This document shows positions 11,401 through 23,285 of a stretch of DNA of 64,000 nt, one piece after another (the stretch's first letter is position 1; every line of letters begins with the position of its first letter). Source of the stretch: Owenia fusiformis (taxonomy: Eukaryota; Annelida; Polychaeta; Sabellida; Oweniidae); contig CAIIXF020000006.1 of NCBI GenBank assembly GCA_903813345.2, positions 4,299,096-4,363,095 on the forward strand. Direction: 5' to 3'. Below the pieces are notes generated by a model, which was not told the origin of the DNA, ran no database searches, and saw only the letters and a program-made list of their open reading frames with translations. The position numbers and the translations under genes are program-made.

Positions 11401-14002
11401 CCTAAATACAACTCTTTCCTTTATTATCGTATCCACAATCAGGGCCAGTAAGGGCCTTTAATAAAGGGGACCATAATCCCCAGGGGACCATAATTTCTTT
11501 TACACCGGCACGTGGCATAAATATTATAAGTTATTTGAAATGATTCGAGTGAAATACAGAAAATAAGTATTCTGCCCGAGAAGGTCTGTATTTCAAGAAT
11601 GCAACATCGATATTCTGTCCCATATATGGGAATGTCGTGATACAAAATTCGAATTCAAACAGCCGCCATTTTGTTCACTTTGGTTTGAATCGTGAATTTT
11701 GGTCACTTTTCGCATGATAATACGAAAAAAGGTTTGACTAAAGTATATCATTCTTGTTCTTATAAGACATTCTCATTTCTCAATAAGAGAGTGGGAAGTA
11801 TAACAGTGAATAATAAAACATTTTTAAAATTTTTGGTGAATACCTGTTGCACTTTCAATGATGCTGCAAGGTGTATTCCTCCTGGCTTCGGGGAATACAC
11901 CTTACTTGAATCATTAATAGAAATTACCAAATACATGAGCCTCTCTTTGGCACGTGTGCATGCATATACAAAATAATTGATATTCATATTTAAATTTCAG
12001 TGGGGAAATATATAGATATTTAGCTAATGGTATAGAAACCAAGAATGAAGTTGAATCGACAAACCTTAAAGCCATGCGAACCACCTTAATGCTATTAATG
12101 TTTGTCAAAAATGATTCCTGATCTTAGTAAAGCATTTTAGACGGAAAGGTTAATGAGAGCACCAATTGTGCAACAGCTAATCAATACAGAATGATTAACG
12201 CTTAAAAGCAATTTCAATAGAATATTTCTCCCTCGGGCAAAGTGTGAAAGGATGACTTGCTATGTATTAAGTTATGTATTAAGCTAAAGTTATTTAAAGG
12301 AATAGTTACTTATTTTAAATAGTGACCCCCTGACAAATCCTTGCTTCGGGCCTAATTCCCATGCCCCTCCCCCCGGTCAAAAATTCTTTCCAAATGATGC
12401 AGTTTTTCGCCATTCTGGGCACTTATCAAGTGATTTTGGCCATTTTTGGGCAAAGTTGTCAAGATGAACCCCGTTGGAACTTTTTAAAAAGTGAACCCCC
12501 GCCGTCTTGGCAAATCCAGGCCACTGGCCTGGGCCTGGTGATGCAGAAGTACCCCAACATGGCCATTGATTATATCAATTTCACGTATTGGAATTTTTAG
12601 TCTTTAAAGGTAGTAAACAATTACTTTGGCCTGCCATTTTGAATGTTAATTTCCAAAATGACCGATACAGTTTCTGTCGTTTGATAACTTCTTATATCAT
12701 ATATCATATTCATACCAGTGCTTTATTTCTACCGGAAGTAGGAAATGTAGTGGCTGTTTTGCAAGATTTTGGTGGGTTTTCATGTTCGAATTGTATTTAT
12801 ATATATTACACTCGTTTGTATCAGTATTATTCGTAGATATAATAATGCCCACTCTTCAGTCTATATTTCCTAAATAAATAAAGAATCTTGACTAAAAAAA
12901 TTCGAACCCACCATATCCGGCAATTTTGCGAGCCCCCAAATTTTGAGTTAATATTTTGCAGTATTTCAGTAATTTATCGTTTTTTGATTACCTTAGATAT
13001 TCGAGGAAAATGCAAGGATGGAAATAAGTGAGATGTTATTTCATCTTGAGTAAATTGACTGAGAATACAGAAAATCGATCAATTTGACTGGATGGGCGAT
13101 AATAGGTTTGCATTTTAGGCCTGAAATACTGTTCTAATACCATCAAAAGGAATTCATTGTACAAATAAAGCATACTTACCAAGTATAAATTGTCTGATTG
13201 GGATATACGGTCAAAATTATCCCTTTATGATATAAATCAGAGAATTTTGAACATGAAAGTTCAGTGATGCAACATTGAAGTTCTGAACGCTAGAAACTAT
13301 TTTTGGTCAGGTGTCACTTTCAAAATTGTTTTCTTTCATTGGAACTCACATTTTTGCTACTTTTGCCTCTTTATTGAGGAGTACAATGTACATTGTGCAA
13401 GTAATGGAAAATATACAATTGAATTACACAACCTATGCTTGAATCAAATTTGGGGGGGGGGAGTTTTTGTCTGATAATGATAAAATTTAAACGGATTTTG
13501 ACTGGCCTTTGTTGAAAAAGCTTCCAAATGATCGAAATTTGTCAAAAATTGGGATATTTCACTTGTCATATAATTTTGCTCTTGCAATTGATTGGCAAAG
13601 GTAGAACTTTAATTTCCAGCAAACTGGCAAGAATTAATAAAATGGACCTCAATTATGCAAATTTGGGCAAAATTTAAGCAAATTTGGCAAAATTTAGGCA
13701 GAGCTTAAGCAAATTTCACCAAATTCACCGTTAGGTGGCTCCTGAAAAAAATGTTGCCGAAAATATTCAAACCCCCTCCTGTCAAATCCTGGCTACACCA
13801 CTGCTAGATGTGTATTTGCCGTCACATCATGATGCGTTTAGATTCGTAATTGAAATGTCTTTTATTTTCAGTGGGGTTCGAAAATATAGATTTAGTCGCA
13901 TCACACTTTGACAAGTCGAGAGGGAAGAACCCATTATCAATATCTGGCATGTCTTGGGATGATTTGAGAAACATGATGAAGGATGCAGGGAAAAAACGAT
14001 AA
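8475..14002 (+). CDS. secreted, amidated neuropeptide-type precursor (family not recognised)
   Basis: Three coding exons, 8475-8736, 10510-10572 and 13872-14002, join in phase 1 at both junctions to give 151 residues. Splice sites are good: CAC|GTAAGT, TTCACAG|TTGGC, CTCAAG|GTAAAA, TTTTCAG|TGGGG. Residues 1-24 form a signal peptide (hydrophobic core VMSVLLFLCTISIANA). An acidic spacer follows, then a furin-type RRKR site at 83-86. The released peptide would begin PLGFQEKAHEF and end SWDDLRNMMKDA before G-KKR-stop, a classic amidation and dibasic signal. It would be about 60 residues without further cuts. Start: the in-frame ATG at 8475 directly precedes the signal peptide; the frame upstream of it has no ATG. 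Exons 2 and 3 both begin with hydrophobic-Gly-Phe, and exon 2 (63 bp) can be skipped without a frameshift. Role inferred only from precursor layout; the peptide matches no family I can name. Confidence 0.62.
9061..9704. mobile_element. piggyBac-like MITE in intron 1
   Basis: The element is flanked by TTAA on both sides (9057-9060, 9705-9708). The termini CCCTAGAAGCCCTAAGG are inverted copies and match the CCCTAGAAA-type ends of piggyBac elements. Inside is a direct duplication of about 190 bp (from about 9143 and about 9343, each starting TAGAGCTAGGATGTTCA or close to it). No transposase is present, so it is non-autonomous. Confidence 0.8.
10695..10772. repeat. small inverted repeat
   Basis: ATGATTGCCAATG and CATTGGCAATCAT are separated by about 50 bp in intron 2 of the precursor gene. 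Function unknown. Confidence 0.4.
11595..11715. repeat. fragment of the GGAGGATTGGCTCC MITE family
   Basis: GCAACATCGATATTCTGTCC, CATATATGGGAATGTCG and GCCGCCATTTTGTTCACTT match the full copies at 39198 and 52605. Only the left third is present. Confidence 0.65.
11868..11903. repeat. perfect short hairpin
   Basis: AAGGTGTATTCC, a 12-base loop and GGAATACACCTT form a perfect 12-bp stem in intron 2. No known RNA family is recognised. Confidence 0.5.
12325..12545. repeat. C-rich interspersed repeat copy
   Basis: It shares its core with 2934-3125 (TTCTTTCCAAATGATGCAG and CGCCATTCTGG) and is bounded by CCCC-rich blocks. Open frames here are incidental. Confidence 0.5.
13430..13807. repeat. C/G-rich repeat ending in CTGGCTACACCACTG
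   Basis: It runs from a G run at about 13450 to AAATCCTGGCTACACCACTG at 13788-13807. This end resembles the CAGTGGCGTAGCCAGG terminus common to hAT-type MITEs of marine invertebrates. The left terminus is not clear. Confidence 0.45.
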
Positions 14003-14629
14003 ATCATGTTACTCATCTACAGCTAGGGTATGTTTTTATTTAGTTATGTAAGTATGTGTTAATGTCGATTAAAATTGTGGATTATCATCTAAAGAAAGCT
14101 TGGCTTTTTAATAAAGTATATCTTTTGAATGCCTACCTAATGGATTCTACTTAATGGATAATATCAAGTTTTAATTCCAAACATCAGCAATCGATTAGTG
14201 CGCCTGTTTGTCGGTCGCCTACATTTTTTCGCTTACACTTTTTCAAGGGCGATGTAGGTATAGATACTCGAAGCTAAGAGATTAAAACTATAACCCATTG
14301 ACACTGGTCAGTATTAAGCGAATGTAACGGCCGTAACATTCGCATCTAAGATGGCGGACGATAATTGTTGATTTCGATATTTTAAGTTTTCATCGAATTA
14401 AACTACTGCGTTTGACGCTACATGTATGCTATGGTCTGATGGTATTTGAACCAAATCAGGCTTATATGACATGGGATGAAGTCTAGAGTATGATAAATTG
14501 GTCATATATTGTGCGCAGGCGCCACAGTTCAACGATATCTTTCACCGCTTAGGTATTTGGAAATGTATGAAACGGTAATGGTCATATTAGTTTTCACACA
14601 CAGTAAATGGACATCTTAGCTCTCGATTA

Positions 14630-15419
14630 CCCCCCTGCCTATCACACCAAACTAGTTCTTACCCGTTCTTGCCAGTCCTACGAAGACGTCGTAAAACGGG
14701 CTCAATCTGGCTGTGGTCGGGAAATATGTCAGAAATAATTAGCTTCTTCCTTCTTAAACAGTCTTCAATACGTCCATCTCGTTCGCAGTTCGTTCAGGTG
14801 GCACCACGTCGGTGTGCAACGTCGTAGAACGCGTCCCTTAGTCTAGAAGGTCAACATGACCTGATTACAGAACGGTATGGTTCAAGATTCTAAAATCACA
14901 TTCCCGTCTGAGAACGTTCAAAAAGTTCGTAAATAGACCTTAAAAAGTTGCAGGTACGTTCATTCCGTTCGCCCACAGTTTAAAACCAGTTTTGAAGAAC
15001 GCAGTGGCAACTTGTTTGGTGTGATAGCTATATTTTTGCTAACTCGTTCATAAGCAGTGTTAAATACGTTCTTAATCAGTTTAAACCCGTTTGCAATTAG
15101 TTCTACCTCGTTCTCAACACGCCCTCAGACAGTTCAACTCGTTGTTAAAACGTCCCTAGTAGGATTGAAGTACGACGGTTCCGTTCGTAGTACGTCCAGC
15201 TCGTCGTTAGTACGTTGTCACTCGTTCTAATTGTAGAACGTGACGACCACGAGAACATTTTGAGCATTGTCTAATTTCTAGAGGACCTACCCGTTCGAGT
15301 ACGTTCGATGAAGTTTGTAAATAGATCCCAAACGGTTCTTAGTAGGTCCAGTCCGTTCGTACACAGTTGAAGCCCGTTTTCGAGAACGTAGTGAGAACTA
15401 GTTTGGTGTGATAGTAGGG
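14630..15419 (-). mobile_element. GAACG-rich MITE, copy 1
   Basis: Termini are CCC...TATCACACCAAACTAGTTCT and its inverse, flanked by TTA on both sides (14627-14629, 15420-15422). It is the reverse complement of the 21105 copy and nearly identical to it. TTA/TAA duplications fit PIF/Harbinger-type elements. The body is unusually rich in GAACG/CGTTC words. An internal copy of the terminus (TTTGGTGTGATAGC) lies near 15017. Confidence 0.75.
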
Positions 15420-15464
15420 TTATAAACTCTCATAACGTTACCGGACCACCGCATATCAGTTATA

Positions 15465-15905
15465 TTACACTCTTCACATAACCTGTGAAGAAAATACTTG
15501 GTATCGATGCCCAATGCCTAAATTTTCTCAATTTTTCCTCAATTACAATAGGTCGAAAATTGATGATAAATTTAATGAATTTTTGAAAATCGACGTTCCC
15601 ATGTAAACTAATGGGAAATGGTAGATTTGCCGCGAGACATATGCCAGAGTATTCATCCATCCGACTTTTTGCAAAAATATACAAGTAATGTAGTCAACTG
15701 AATTTGCTTTTGTCTAATAAAGAATTGATACGTTTCTTCAGGTTTACATGGGAATAACGATTTTTAAAAATTCATCAAATATATCATCAATTTCCGACCT
15801 ATTGTAATTGAGAAAAAAATTTGGAAAATTTGGAGGCATTGGAAATGAAGTCAAGTTATATTCTCATCAATATCATACGTTTTTTCTTCACAGGTTATAT
15901 AAATA
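15465..15905. repeat. inner inverted repeat
   Basis: Arms of about 180 bp start AACCTGTGAAGAAAA and share CCTCAATTACAATAGGTCG with its inverse at about 15795. A spacer near 15610-15740 separates them. Probably a separate non-autonomous element inside 14325-16235. Confidence 0.55.
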
Positions 15906-16826
15906 AAAAGAAATCAAACATAAAGAGGCTTTAACACGTAGTTCAATGAGGGAGCTAAGGTTGCCAAACTTATGTGTCATCAGTAAAACCGAAATCCTAG
16001 TTACCCTCCCTTAAGCGGTGGAAGATATCGTTGAACTGTGGTGCCTACGCATGGCGTAGGAACAAATGATCATACTCCAGAGTTACCATGTCATATATGT
16101 CTGATATAGTTCAAATATCAAAGTATTGCTTTTGCTTCAACATAGTTTAATTCGATGAAAACTAAAAAATATCTAAATCGACACTCACCATCCGCCATCT
16201 TAGATGCGTAGGCTACGTCCGTTACCTTTGTTTGATTACTAGAATGGGTACCCAACTACAAAAGAATACGATGCCATCTTCCCCCCTCGCAAATATAATT
16301 TCTACATTTTAAAAAATTTGTTCTTATTAAATCAATTTGTATCACTCAAAAGCTGGTTAATAGTTGGTTTTCAAGAAAAAAATATTTACAACTGAAAGTT
16401 TTAAGTTTTTATAATATTCACTGGATGTTTTTCAAAAGCTATTGCTATTGTTTACACCTCGATCGTTGCAATTAAAAGGGCATAGTTTAGTCTCTCAAAT
16501 ACATATAAAATATTTATTTAACATGATCGAATTCAGATGTTTTCATTTTTGGTATGACTTGGGATCTAAGATATATGAACTGAGCCCCTTTGATATGCTT
16601 AATTGAAGCTGATATCAGGTGCAAGGGAGTATTACTACGCTCTTCAATTGATACATATTTCACTCGTCGATGACAGATTTCATCCATCTTTCTCTCAACA
16701 CGTACATCCTTTCCAACTTATCCTGTCAACCCATTTAGTTAATTAAATGTATTAAACATATTCATGGAAATACCATTACTCATATCAAGAGTTACAAAAT
16801 GATATGAACTGAATGATTTATTTCAG

Positions 16827-17120
16827 GTGCTGCGATACGTTCGCTAATCCACTGGTTAAAGAAAGAGCGTGAATAGAAGCAACGCCCACGTACAATTAAT
16901 TCAATGCGCTCTACGAGTGCCCTCTACTCGTATTTCATCTGTTGACTTTGAATGAACATGGATTTTGCAGTTTAATTCTTCAATCAATGAATAGAATTAT
17001 TTGTTATTGTATTAGTCTCAAATGGTGCAGTCACTCTCCACTTGGCTTTAACATTTGAGACTGAAAAAAGTCTGAATTTTAACTTGATTTGTGAATAAAA
17101 TAAAAGTTAAGTGATTATAT
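16827..17120 (+). other. probable 3' UTR exon of the 8475 gene
   Basis: A donor CTAGG|GTATGT lies 25 bases after the stop codon (14028), and TTATTTCAG|GTGCTGCGATACG provides an acceptor at 16827. The exon then runs through overlapping AATAAA signals at 17094-17104. No other gene nearby would explain the pair. Inferred only. Confidence 0.4.
17094..17104 (+). terminator. polyadenylation signals (AATAAA twice)
   Basis: Overlapping AATAAAATAAA in a context suited to ending the transcript of the 8475 gene near 17115-17125. Confidence 0.4.
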
Positions 17121-18080
17121 TTTAGACTGCAATTAGTGTTGCTTTGTTGTTCTTGTGAGATGTTATAAAAGATGTCAGACATCTATTGAAGAAACCGATG
17201 CCAAACTATATACATATCGTGAGTAACACATTTAGTTGAAAGGTGTTTCCACAGCACAAAGCCTGTCGTATCGCCTCCACCACAGCCTTTTAGTTTCAAA
17301 AGCTACCACTTTGCTACTAATTTGCTAAATTGAAATGAGTTCACCTCAACAATGATCATCCATCTTATCAACAAAAGCATGTGTATTGTTATCATCTTTC
17401 ATACACTTTTGCTATCATATTTCAATTAATACGACGATTACATTAATTCATTATTCTTGAGGTTTTGATTTAATCACAATTTCAAGTGACTTAAAGACAC
17501 AAAGGCTCAGGAATAGCATAATTGATAAATCGTCCTTAAAAGATGAACATCACCCTTTGCATCCGTTCACCTTCTAAAACTACGCTGTGCGCAGATTTGA
17601 TGCTGCACGGTCAGAGGAAATTCGATTACCAGATTGAAAGAATCATGTATTTTCTATTGTAAATTAAACGCCCCCTATTTAACACCAATACTCTATTTTT
17701 GTATGCCCGCCGTGCCAGTGAATTGCGTATTGTTTAAATGAGGTTTCTCCCCATGTATGACTAAAAGAACAACAAGCCATGCATTGTAAATTACATGCTC
17801 ATGTATTTTCAACAAAAAATAGCTTATCCATGCAAGGGAAAAATCAATACCCAGTGATTCAGAAGGTAGTTTCATTTAGTTCCGCGGATGAGCTGCGCAC
17901 GCACGCATAACAGATTATCAAATACAATTATGGGGAGGGATATTTAAAATAATTTTCGTCACAGACACGGCCAAGAGCCTTCAATTAAGGACATTACGTT
18001 GAACATGGCCCCTTTGCCGGATAACTGGTTAGCAGTTGGGATCGTATATTGCAAAACCTTTACTTAGACAAAAGTCATAT
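17121..18080. other. nothing recognised
   Basis: AT-rich spacer. No exon, repeat or inverted repeat could be supported. Confidence 0.4.
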
Positions 18081-18081
18081 A

Positions 18082-19079
18082 TAGGGTGTCTCAAAAAATG
18101 TACCCAAAAATATATATAAACGGCATAGACAAACCAATCAATATTTTCAGACATTTCTTGCATGGTCTTGTAGTCAAAACATGAAAGTTTTTTCCCTTAC
18201 ATTCAGTTTTTAATTCAGTTTTGCCTTTTTGATGCTTTAACCCTTTCCCTTTTACACCACATAATAAAATGTAATCTCATATTTCGATGACAGTCTGCAT
18301 CCTTACTACTACATTGTTCATCACATTTGATATTTCTGGTGGAATGTTTTAATTCCTGTTCGGATGCTGGTCTTAAGTTGTTGTAGGTCTCTTAGCTTGG
18401 GTTTAGCATAAAAATGGTCCTTCAAATAACCCCAGAGAAATAAGTATGGGTCGTCAAATCTGGTAAATAGGGAGGCCCTCACAATATCTTATAGCCCCCT
18501 TGAGAGAGGTCAGACGTTCAAGAAACTGCATTGGTTGGGATTCTAGTGTAGCCTTTGTTGTGTGTAGAGGGGCTCAATCAATTTTGAGACCACTGTATTT
18601 TCATTTGGATATCATTTGGTCTCCAGGCTAGCCTGCATAACTCTGAAAGGTAACTCCTGGATCATTTACCGATAATTGATCTGATCCTCTGTGTTCTGCC
18701 ATCGTCATCCTCAAACATGTTTCTCTGTGGCTATTTGAAGGAGTGTTTTAATGCTCATTCCAAGCCAAAAAGACCTAGATCAACTTAAGGGCAACATCCA
18801 AAGAGAAATCCAAAACATTCCACTGGAATTATTATCAAATGTGAAGAACAATGTAGCAGTAAGGATACAGGCTGTCATCGAAATATGAGGTTACATTGAT
18901 TATGTGTTGTAAAAGGTAAAGGGTTAAAGCATCAAAAAGGCAAGACTGAAATAAAATGGTGTATTGGGGAGAAAAATTTCATGTATTGTCTACATGATCA
19001 TGCAAAAAATGTCTGAAAATATTGATTGGTTTATCTTTGCTGTTGATAATACTTTTGGGTACATTTTTGAGACACCCGA
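18082..19079. mobile_element. mariner-like inverted dimer
   Basis: Inverted termini (GGGTGTCTCAAAAA..TGTACCCAAAA) flank about 1 kb. The left arm, read on -, encodes a mariner transposase C-terminal piece (RFDDPYLFLWGYLKD then HFYAKPKLRDLQQLKTSI, about 18350-18465). The right arm, read on +, encodes the following part (DLDQLKGNIQREIQNIPLE, about 18770-18890). Two transposase 3' halves therefore face outward around a centre. No catalytic core is left. Confidence 0.72.
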
Positions 19080-19329
19080 TACTTATAAAAGATTTAGCTG
19101 GAAAAAAGCCGTTAAGGTGCTATGGAAGTTGACAGGAAATGACAAAACAAAAAATGTCAAAAACCATGCTGGATTTTGAAAAAATTTTGAACCAAGATAA
19201 CAGAGTTCTGTTTGGACCTCCAGTCAGTTTAACTAGTTCCACATATCATTTACATGACCGTGGGGAACACAATGAAAATGGTCAGAATGACCATAAACAT
19301 GATGAAATAACCTTTTCAGCCCTCTGAAA

Positions 19330-19632
19330 ATGTGACTGAAAAATAGCCAAAAGTATGTGCTCAGGAAAGGTCAATAAACAGAATCTTTTGATTTTTTCAG
19401 AAAATGCGTCTAACATATTGCTCTAAATGATACAATCTTTGAAATTTTAAAAAATCTTCAGAAACAATAATGGCTGTAGTTAAAAGGAAAATAGATCGAT
19501 TTTAAATTTATGATATGACATTTTTTAAATTGTATCATTTAGAGCAATATATTGGGCACATTTTCTGAAAAAGTCAAAAGATTCTGTTCATTGACCTTTC
19601 CCGAGCACGTACTTTTAGCTATTTTTCAGGCA
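19330..19632. repeat. 303-bp palindromic repeat
   Basis: Arms of about 105 bp (from CTGAAAAATAGC to GCTCTAAATGATACAAT, and the inverse from ATTGTATCATTTAGAGC) surround a spacer of about 90 bp. Likely a small non-autonomous element. Confidence 0.6.
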
Positions 19633-19639
19633 AATAATA

Positions 19640-20296
19640 ATAACAAATTATGAATATAATGTCTCTTGGTTGATCGTGTTTATTTTCAAGCTGATTTGAA
19701 ATAACAAAAACAAACATGACAATCTTAGAACTTTGTGAATTCAAAATAAGTCCACAAGAAACTGAAAAAGGTTTGTCTTGTGAAGGAAAAGGGAATACCG
19801 TTCAGCTGTTCACAAGGTTTTGCAGAATGTACAGATCTCTGCCCCCGGTCTCTTCCATTGAGTCTAAAATGCATTATAGGATTATTTATGTGTGCAATAT
19901 ATAATCATCTTCGAGTGCTTTTAGAATGACAAGGACAAAGCAACAACCTCATTCATGGTATTTACAATTAAAAGCTTGACCTGCTCCATCTACATTACTG
20001 CTATACAAGATATCTATTCAAATGGAAAAGAAGGATGTTAGCTGGCAGTCTACCCTAGCAACGTCACAATGCCTTACATCGTTTCCGGAACGCTTTGTCC
20101 GACAACTATTATGTGGATCGAAAAACATCATTTGCAGCTGAAAATGTTGTCTACTGTTTTACAAATGGGGCATCGTATACGGTTTTGGCTGAATCAAAAC
20201 CTTTTTGAAAATGTCCCTATTTCTTCACACAAAATGCTTGCATTTCAGGGGCGTAGTTGGAGACTTTAACGATCGGTCACCACTTGTGGTGATGAT
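19640..20296. other. nothing recognised
   Basis: No ORF above background. A CTAGCAACGTCAC word near 20056 resembles a promoter-type motif, but no gene can be attached to it. Confidence 0.35.
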
Positions 20297-20474
20297 AAAA
20301 CGTGGACTATTTAATTTATTCATTTTCATACTACTAGTATATGAACATGTGATCCTCATGTAAAACGTGGACTATTTAATTTATTCATTTTCATACTATA
20401 TGAACATGTGCTCCTCATGTAAAACGTGGACTATTTAATTTATTCATTTTCATACTATTATGAACATGTGCTCA
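20297..20474. repeat. tandem repeat, three ~60-bp units
   Basis: AAAACGTGGACTATTTAATT begins units at 20297, 20362 and 20421. Each also contains TTATTCATTTTCATACTA and TATGAACATGTG. Spacing is 65 then 59 bp. Confidence 0.85.
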
Positions 20475-21104
20475 GTCTCAACTCTGATAAATCGAAGAAC
20501 TTTCAGCTGACATAGGTAGCACCAACTGCGTACAAAATTTACAACATGGTTTATTATCTTCATCATGTACCTACGTAAAGAGGATTACGTTGAAGAGCAT
20601 GTGTGCCATTGTGTAATATCAATCCAACTGCTGCTGCATCTCAAGGAGGAAGCGGAAAAATAAGCAAAATAGTTCGTGCAAGAACGCATAAAGCGCAGAA
20701 AACTCCTTGAAATCAAGTGAATTACAAAAGTTTATCATTCGTTTTGTCAACAATTCCAAACGAGAAGACTCTGATTTTCTTTTATTACTTTAAGATGGTA
20801 TAATAAAAATCATGTATTCCCTTAGAAGCAGTGATTTCTTTTGTCAGATAAAGAGTTAGGATAAGATGATTGGAAATATGGTTTATGGGATTTGAAAAGA
20901 ATTACTCACAGATTACAATTTTTATGTTAAAGGAACGCATTGCATCAATGTATTTCGCAACCGCAGTTATGAGCCTGTTTTTAAATCCCTCGTTTTTAAA
21001 GTGTGTTTGCTACGTCATCATTTGATGTGCAGCTCTATCCATATTGGAGTTTGGAATCATAGTGATACTTGGCATGAAATCTTAGTATTATACAATTCAT
21101 CTTA
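20475..21104. other. nothing recognised
   Basis: Spacer without a supported gene or repeat. Confidence 0.4.
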
Positions 21105-21912
21105 CCCTACTATCACACCAAACTAGTTCTCACTACGTTCTCGAAAACGGGCTTCAACTGTGTACGAACGGACTTGACCTACTAAGAACCGTTTGGGATC
21201 TATTTACAAACTTCATCGAACGTACTCGAACGGGTAGGTCCTCTAGAACTTAGACAATGCTCAAAATGTTCTCGTGGTCGTCACGTTCTACAATTAGACC
21301 GAGTGACAACGTACTAACGACAAGCTGGACGTACTACGAACGGAACCGTCGTACTTCAATCCTACTAGGGACGTTTTTACAACGAGTTGAACTGTCTAAG
21401 GACGTGTTGAGAACGAGGTAGAACTAATTGCAAACGGGTTTAAACTGATTAAGAACGTATTTAACACTGCTTATTAACGAGTTAGCAAAAATATAGCTAT
21501 CACACCAAACAAGTTGCCACTGCGTTCTTCAAAACTGGTTTTAAACTGTGTGCGAACGGAATGAACGTAGCTGCAACTTTCTAAGGTCTATTTACGAACT
21601 TTATGAACGTTCTCAGACGGGAATGTGATTTTAGAATTTTGAATCGATTCAAAATTCGATGACGACCATACCGTTCTGTAACCAGGTCAGGTTGACCTTA
21701 TAGACTAAGGGACGCGTTCTACGACGTTGCACACCGACGTGGTGCGACCTGAACGAACTGCGAACGAGATGGACGTATTGAAGACTGTTTAAGAACGAAG
21801 AAGCTAATTATTTCAGACATATTTCCCGACCACAGCCAGATTGAGCCCGTTTTACGACGTTTTCGTAGGACTGGCAAGAACGGATAAGAACTAGTTTGGT
21901 GTGATAGGGGGG
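21105..21912 (+). mobile_element. GAACG-rich MITE, copy 2
   Basis: The 808-bp copy is flanked by TTA (21102-21104, 21913-21915). Ends are CCCTACTATCACACC and GGTGTGATAGGGGGG. An internal terminus (CTATCACACCAAACAAGTT) begins near 21498, suggesting the family arose by fusing two related units. Near-identity to copy 1 suggests recent spread. Confidence 0.78.
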
Positions 21913-22219
21913 TTATAAATAAACATTATAATGCAATATAATGTGCTTTATTGTTTCAATTGCCTAAGGGAGTCTTCTGTTTACACAAATGGGGGTTTAG
22001 TGAAAAGTAGGCACTCCTCAATGTGTTTTAGTTTAAATTGATCAATCCCCTTTTGGATTTATTGGTACACGTGTCACATGACACACCATGTACATTCTAT
22101 TCATTTTAAATTCCCAACCGGGAAAGACACATTGATAGGGAGGTAGGATTATTTAATTTCCCTCCCTCCTCCCTGTACTACACACTTAATCTTTTTATAA
22201 TACTTTTAATTCTACTAAT

Positions 22220-22385
22220 AAGCAGAAAACGTGAGTATGCACTTAATTATTCTAATTAGGTTTTTATATTAGGGGATCGTACTAATTAGCTAGATTATGG
22301 TCGTTTCTTATTAAGCTAATCTAGCTAATTAAGCTTATTAAGCTAGTTATGCTTATCTAGCTAATTAAGCTAATTAAGTGCTCAA
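22220..22385. repeat. AGCTAATTA-rich low-complexity tract
   Basis: Overlapping copies of TTAAGCTAATTAAGCT and related palindromes form an AT-rich tract. No gene signal. Confidence 0.6.
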
Positions 22386-22624
22386 CTTAAGACTCTCCGA
22401 TGGCCAAATTAATATAAACTTACCACCAATCCACTCATTTGAAGCTGCTGATTTGCTAATTATACGACCAGAAATATGAAGCTGGTCGGTAAGAAAATTA
22501 ATTAAGTTTATGATCACCATAAGTTGGTGATTGAAGTTGTTGGTGTTCTAATATGTAATTAATCACAGTTATGTCGATTTTCGTATTCGTATTTTCGTAT
22601 TTAAATTTTCACGTTTGTACCATT

Positions 22625-22750
22625 TGGGATTGGCTCCCAGGGTTCCAACTCTGCCATATATTGAGGTATCGTGTTTACAAAATCCAAGGCTCTCAGAATG
22701 CAACATCGATATTCTGTCTCATATATGGAGATGTCGGGCTAACACATCCC
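22625..22750. repeat. fragment of the GGAGGATTGGCTCC MITE family
   Basis: GGGATTGGCTCCCAGGG, then TGCAACATCGATATTCTGTC and CATATATGGAGATGTCG, match the left half of the 39198 and 52605 copies, with a short unrelated stretch between. Confidence 0.6.
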
Positions 22751-23242
22751 AAATGCTATAATATGTGTATTTCCTTCAAATGATTTGTCTTTCAGAGAAA
22801 CTAAGCTTAGTGGACATGTTTTGCTATCTGTTACGCGGTAAACACGATACAAAAATATGTCATATTCCGCAACGAATATGGCATATTCACTTGCGGTGTA
22901 TGACAGATTCACCTGCGGTATATGGCATACACACTAACCAATGAGAACGCGATACAGAAGTACGCAATTATCAATTACATCGATTGAACGAACAAGTAAA
23001 ACGTTATAAATTATCATAATGATTACTGAATCAACAGTACTGTGTATCGAATATATTAACTTAGCAGACGTATCAGTCACCAATCTCGCGTAATAAACTT
23101 GAATTAATGCGTTTTAAATATTATATGTTCTCGTTTATGTAAACGTTCCTTGAATTGTTGTTCTATTTTTACATGTTATTTTTATGTAAACATTACTTTT
23201 ATAATATATTCTATTTTTATTCTTGTACTCTTCTTTTATAAG

Positions 23243-23285
23243 GAGGAAATAAAGATAATACAATACAATACAATACAATACTAAC
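23243..23285 (+). repeat. AATAAAG plus (ATACA)n tail
   Basis: GGAGGAAATAAAGATAATAC followed by about four ACAATAC repeats looks like the 3' end of a retroposon with a pentanucleotide tail, just left of the mariner insertion. Confidence 0.45.

Larger units (their letters stand above)
14325..16235. mobile_element. long inverted-repeat element with nested insertions
   Basis: The left arm (about 14325-14580) starts GTAACGGCCGTAAC, then CATCTAAGATGGCGGA, and carries AGTTCAACGATATCTT. It is repeated inverted at about 16010-16235. Between the arms lie a complete GAACG-rich MITE (14630-15419) and another inverted repeat (15465-15905). It occupies the 3' UTR intron of the precursor gene. No transposase or clear target duplication was seen. 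Confidence 0.65.

Noticed and set aside
14345-14370. AAGATGGCGGACG as a YY1-type gene start
   Set aside because: The same word occurs inverted at the other arm of the element at 14325-16235 and is followed by a stop after few codons, so it belongs to the transposon.
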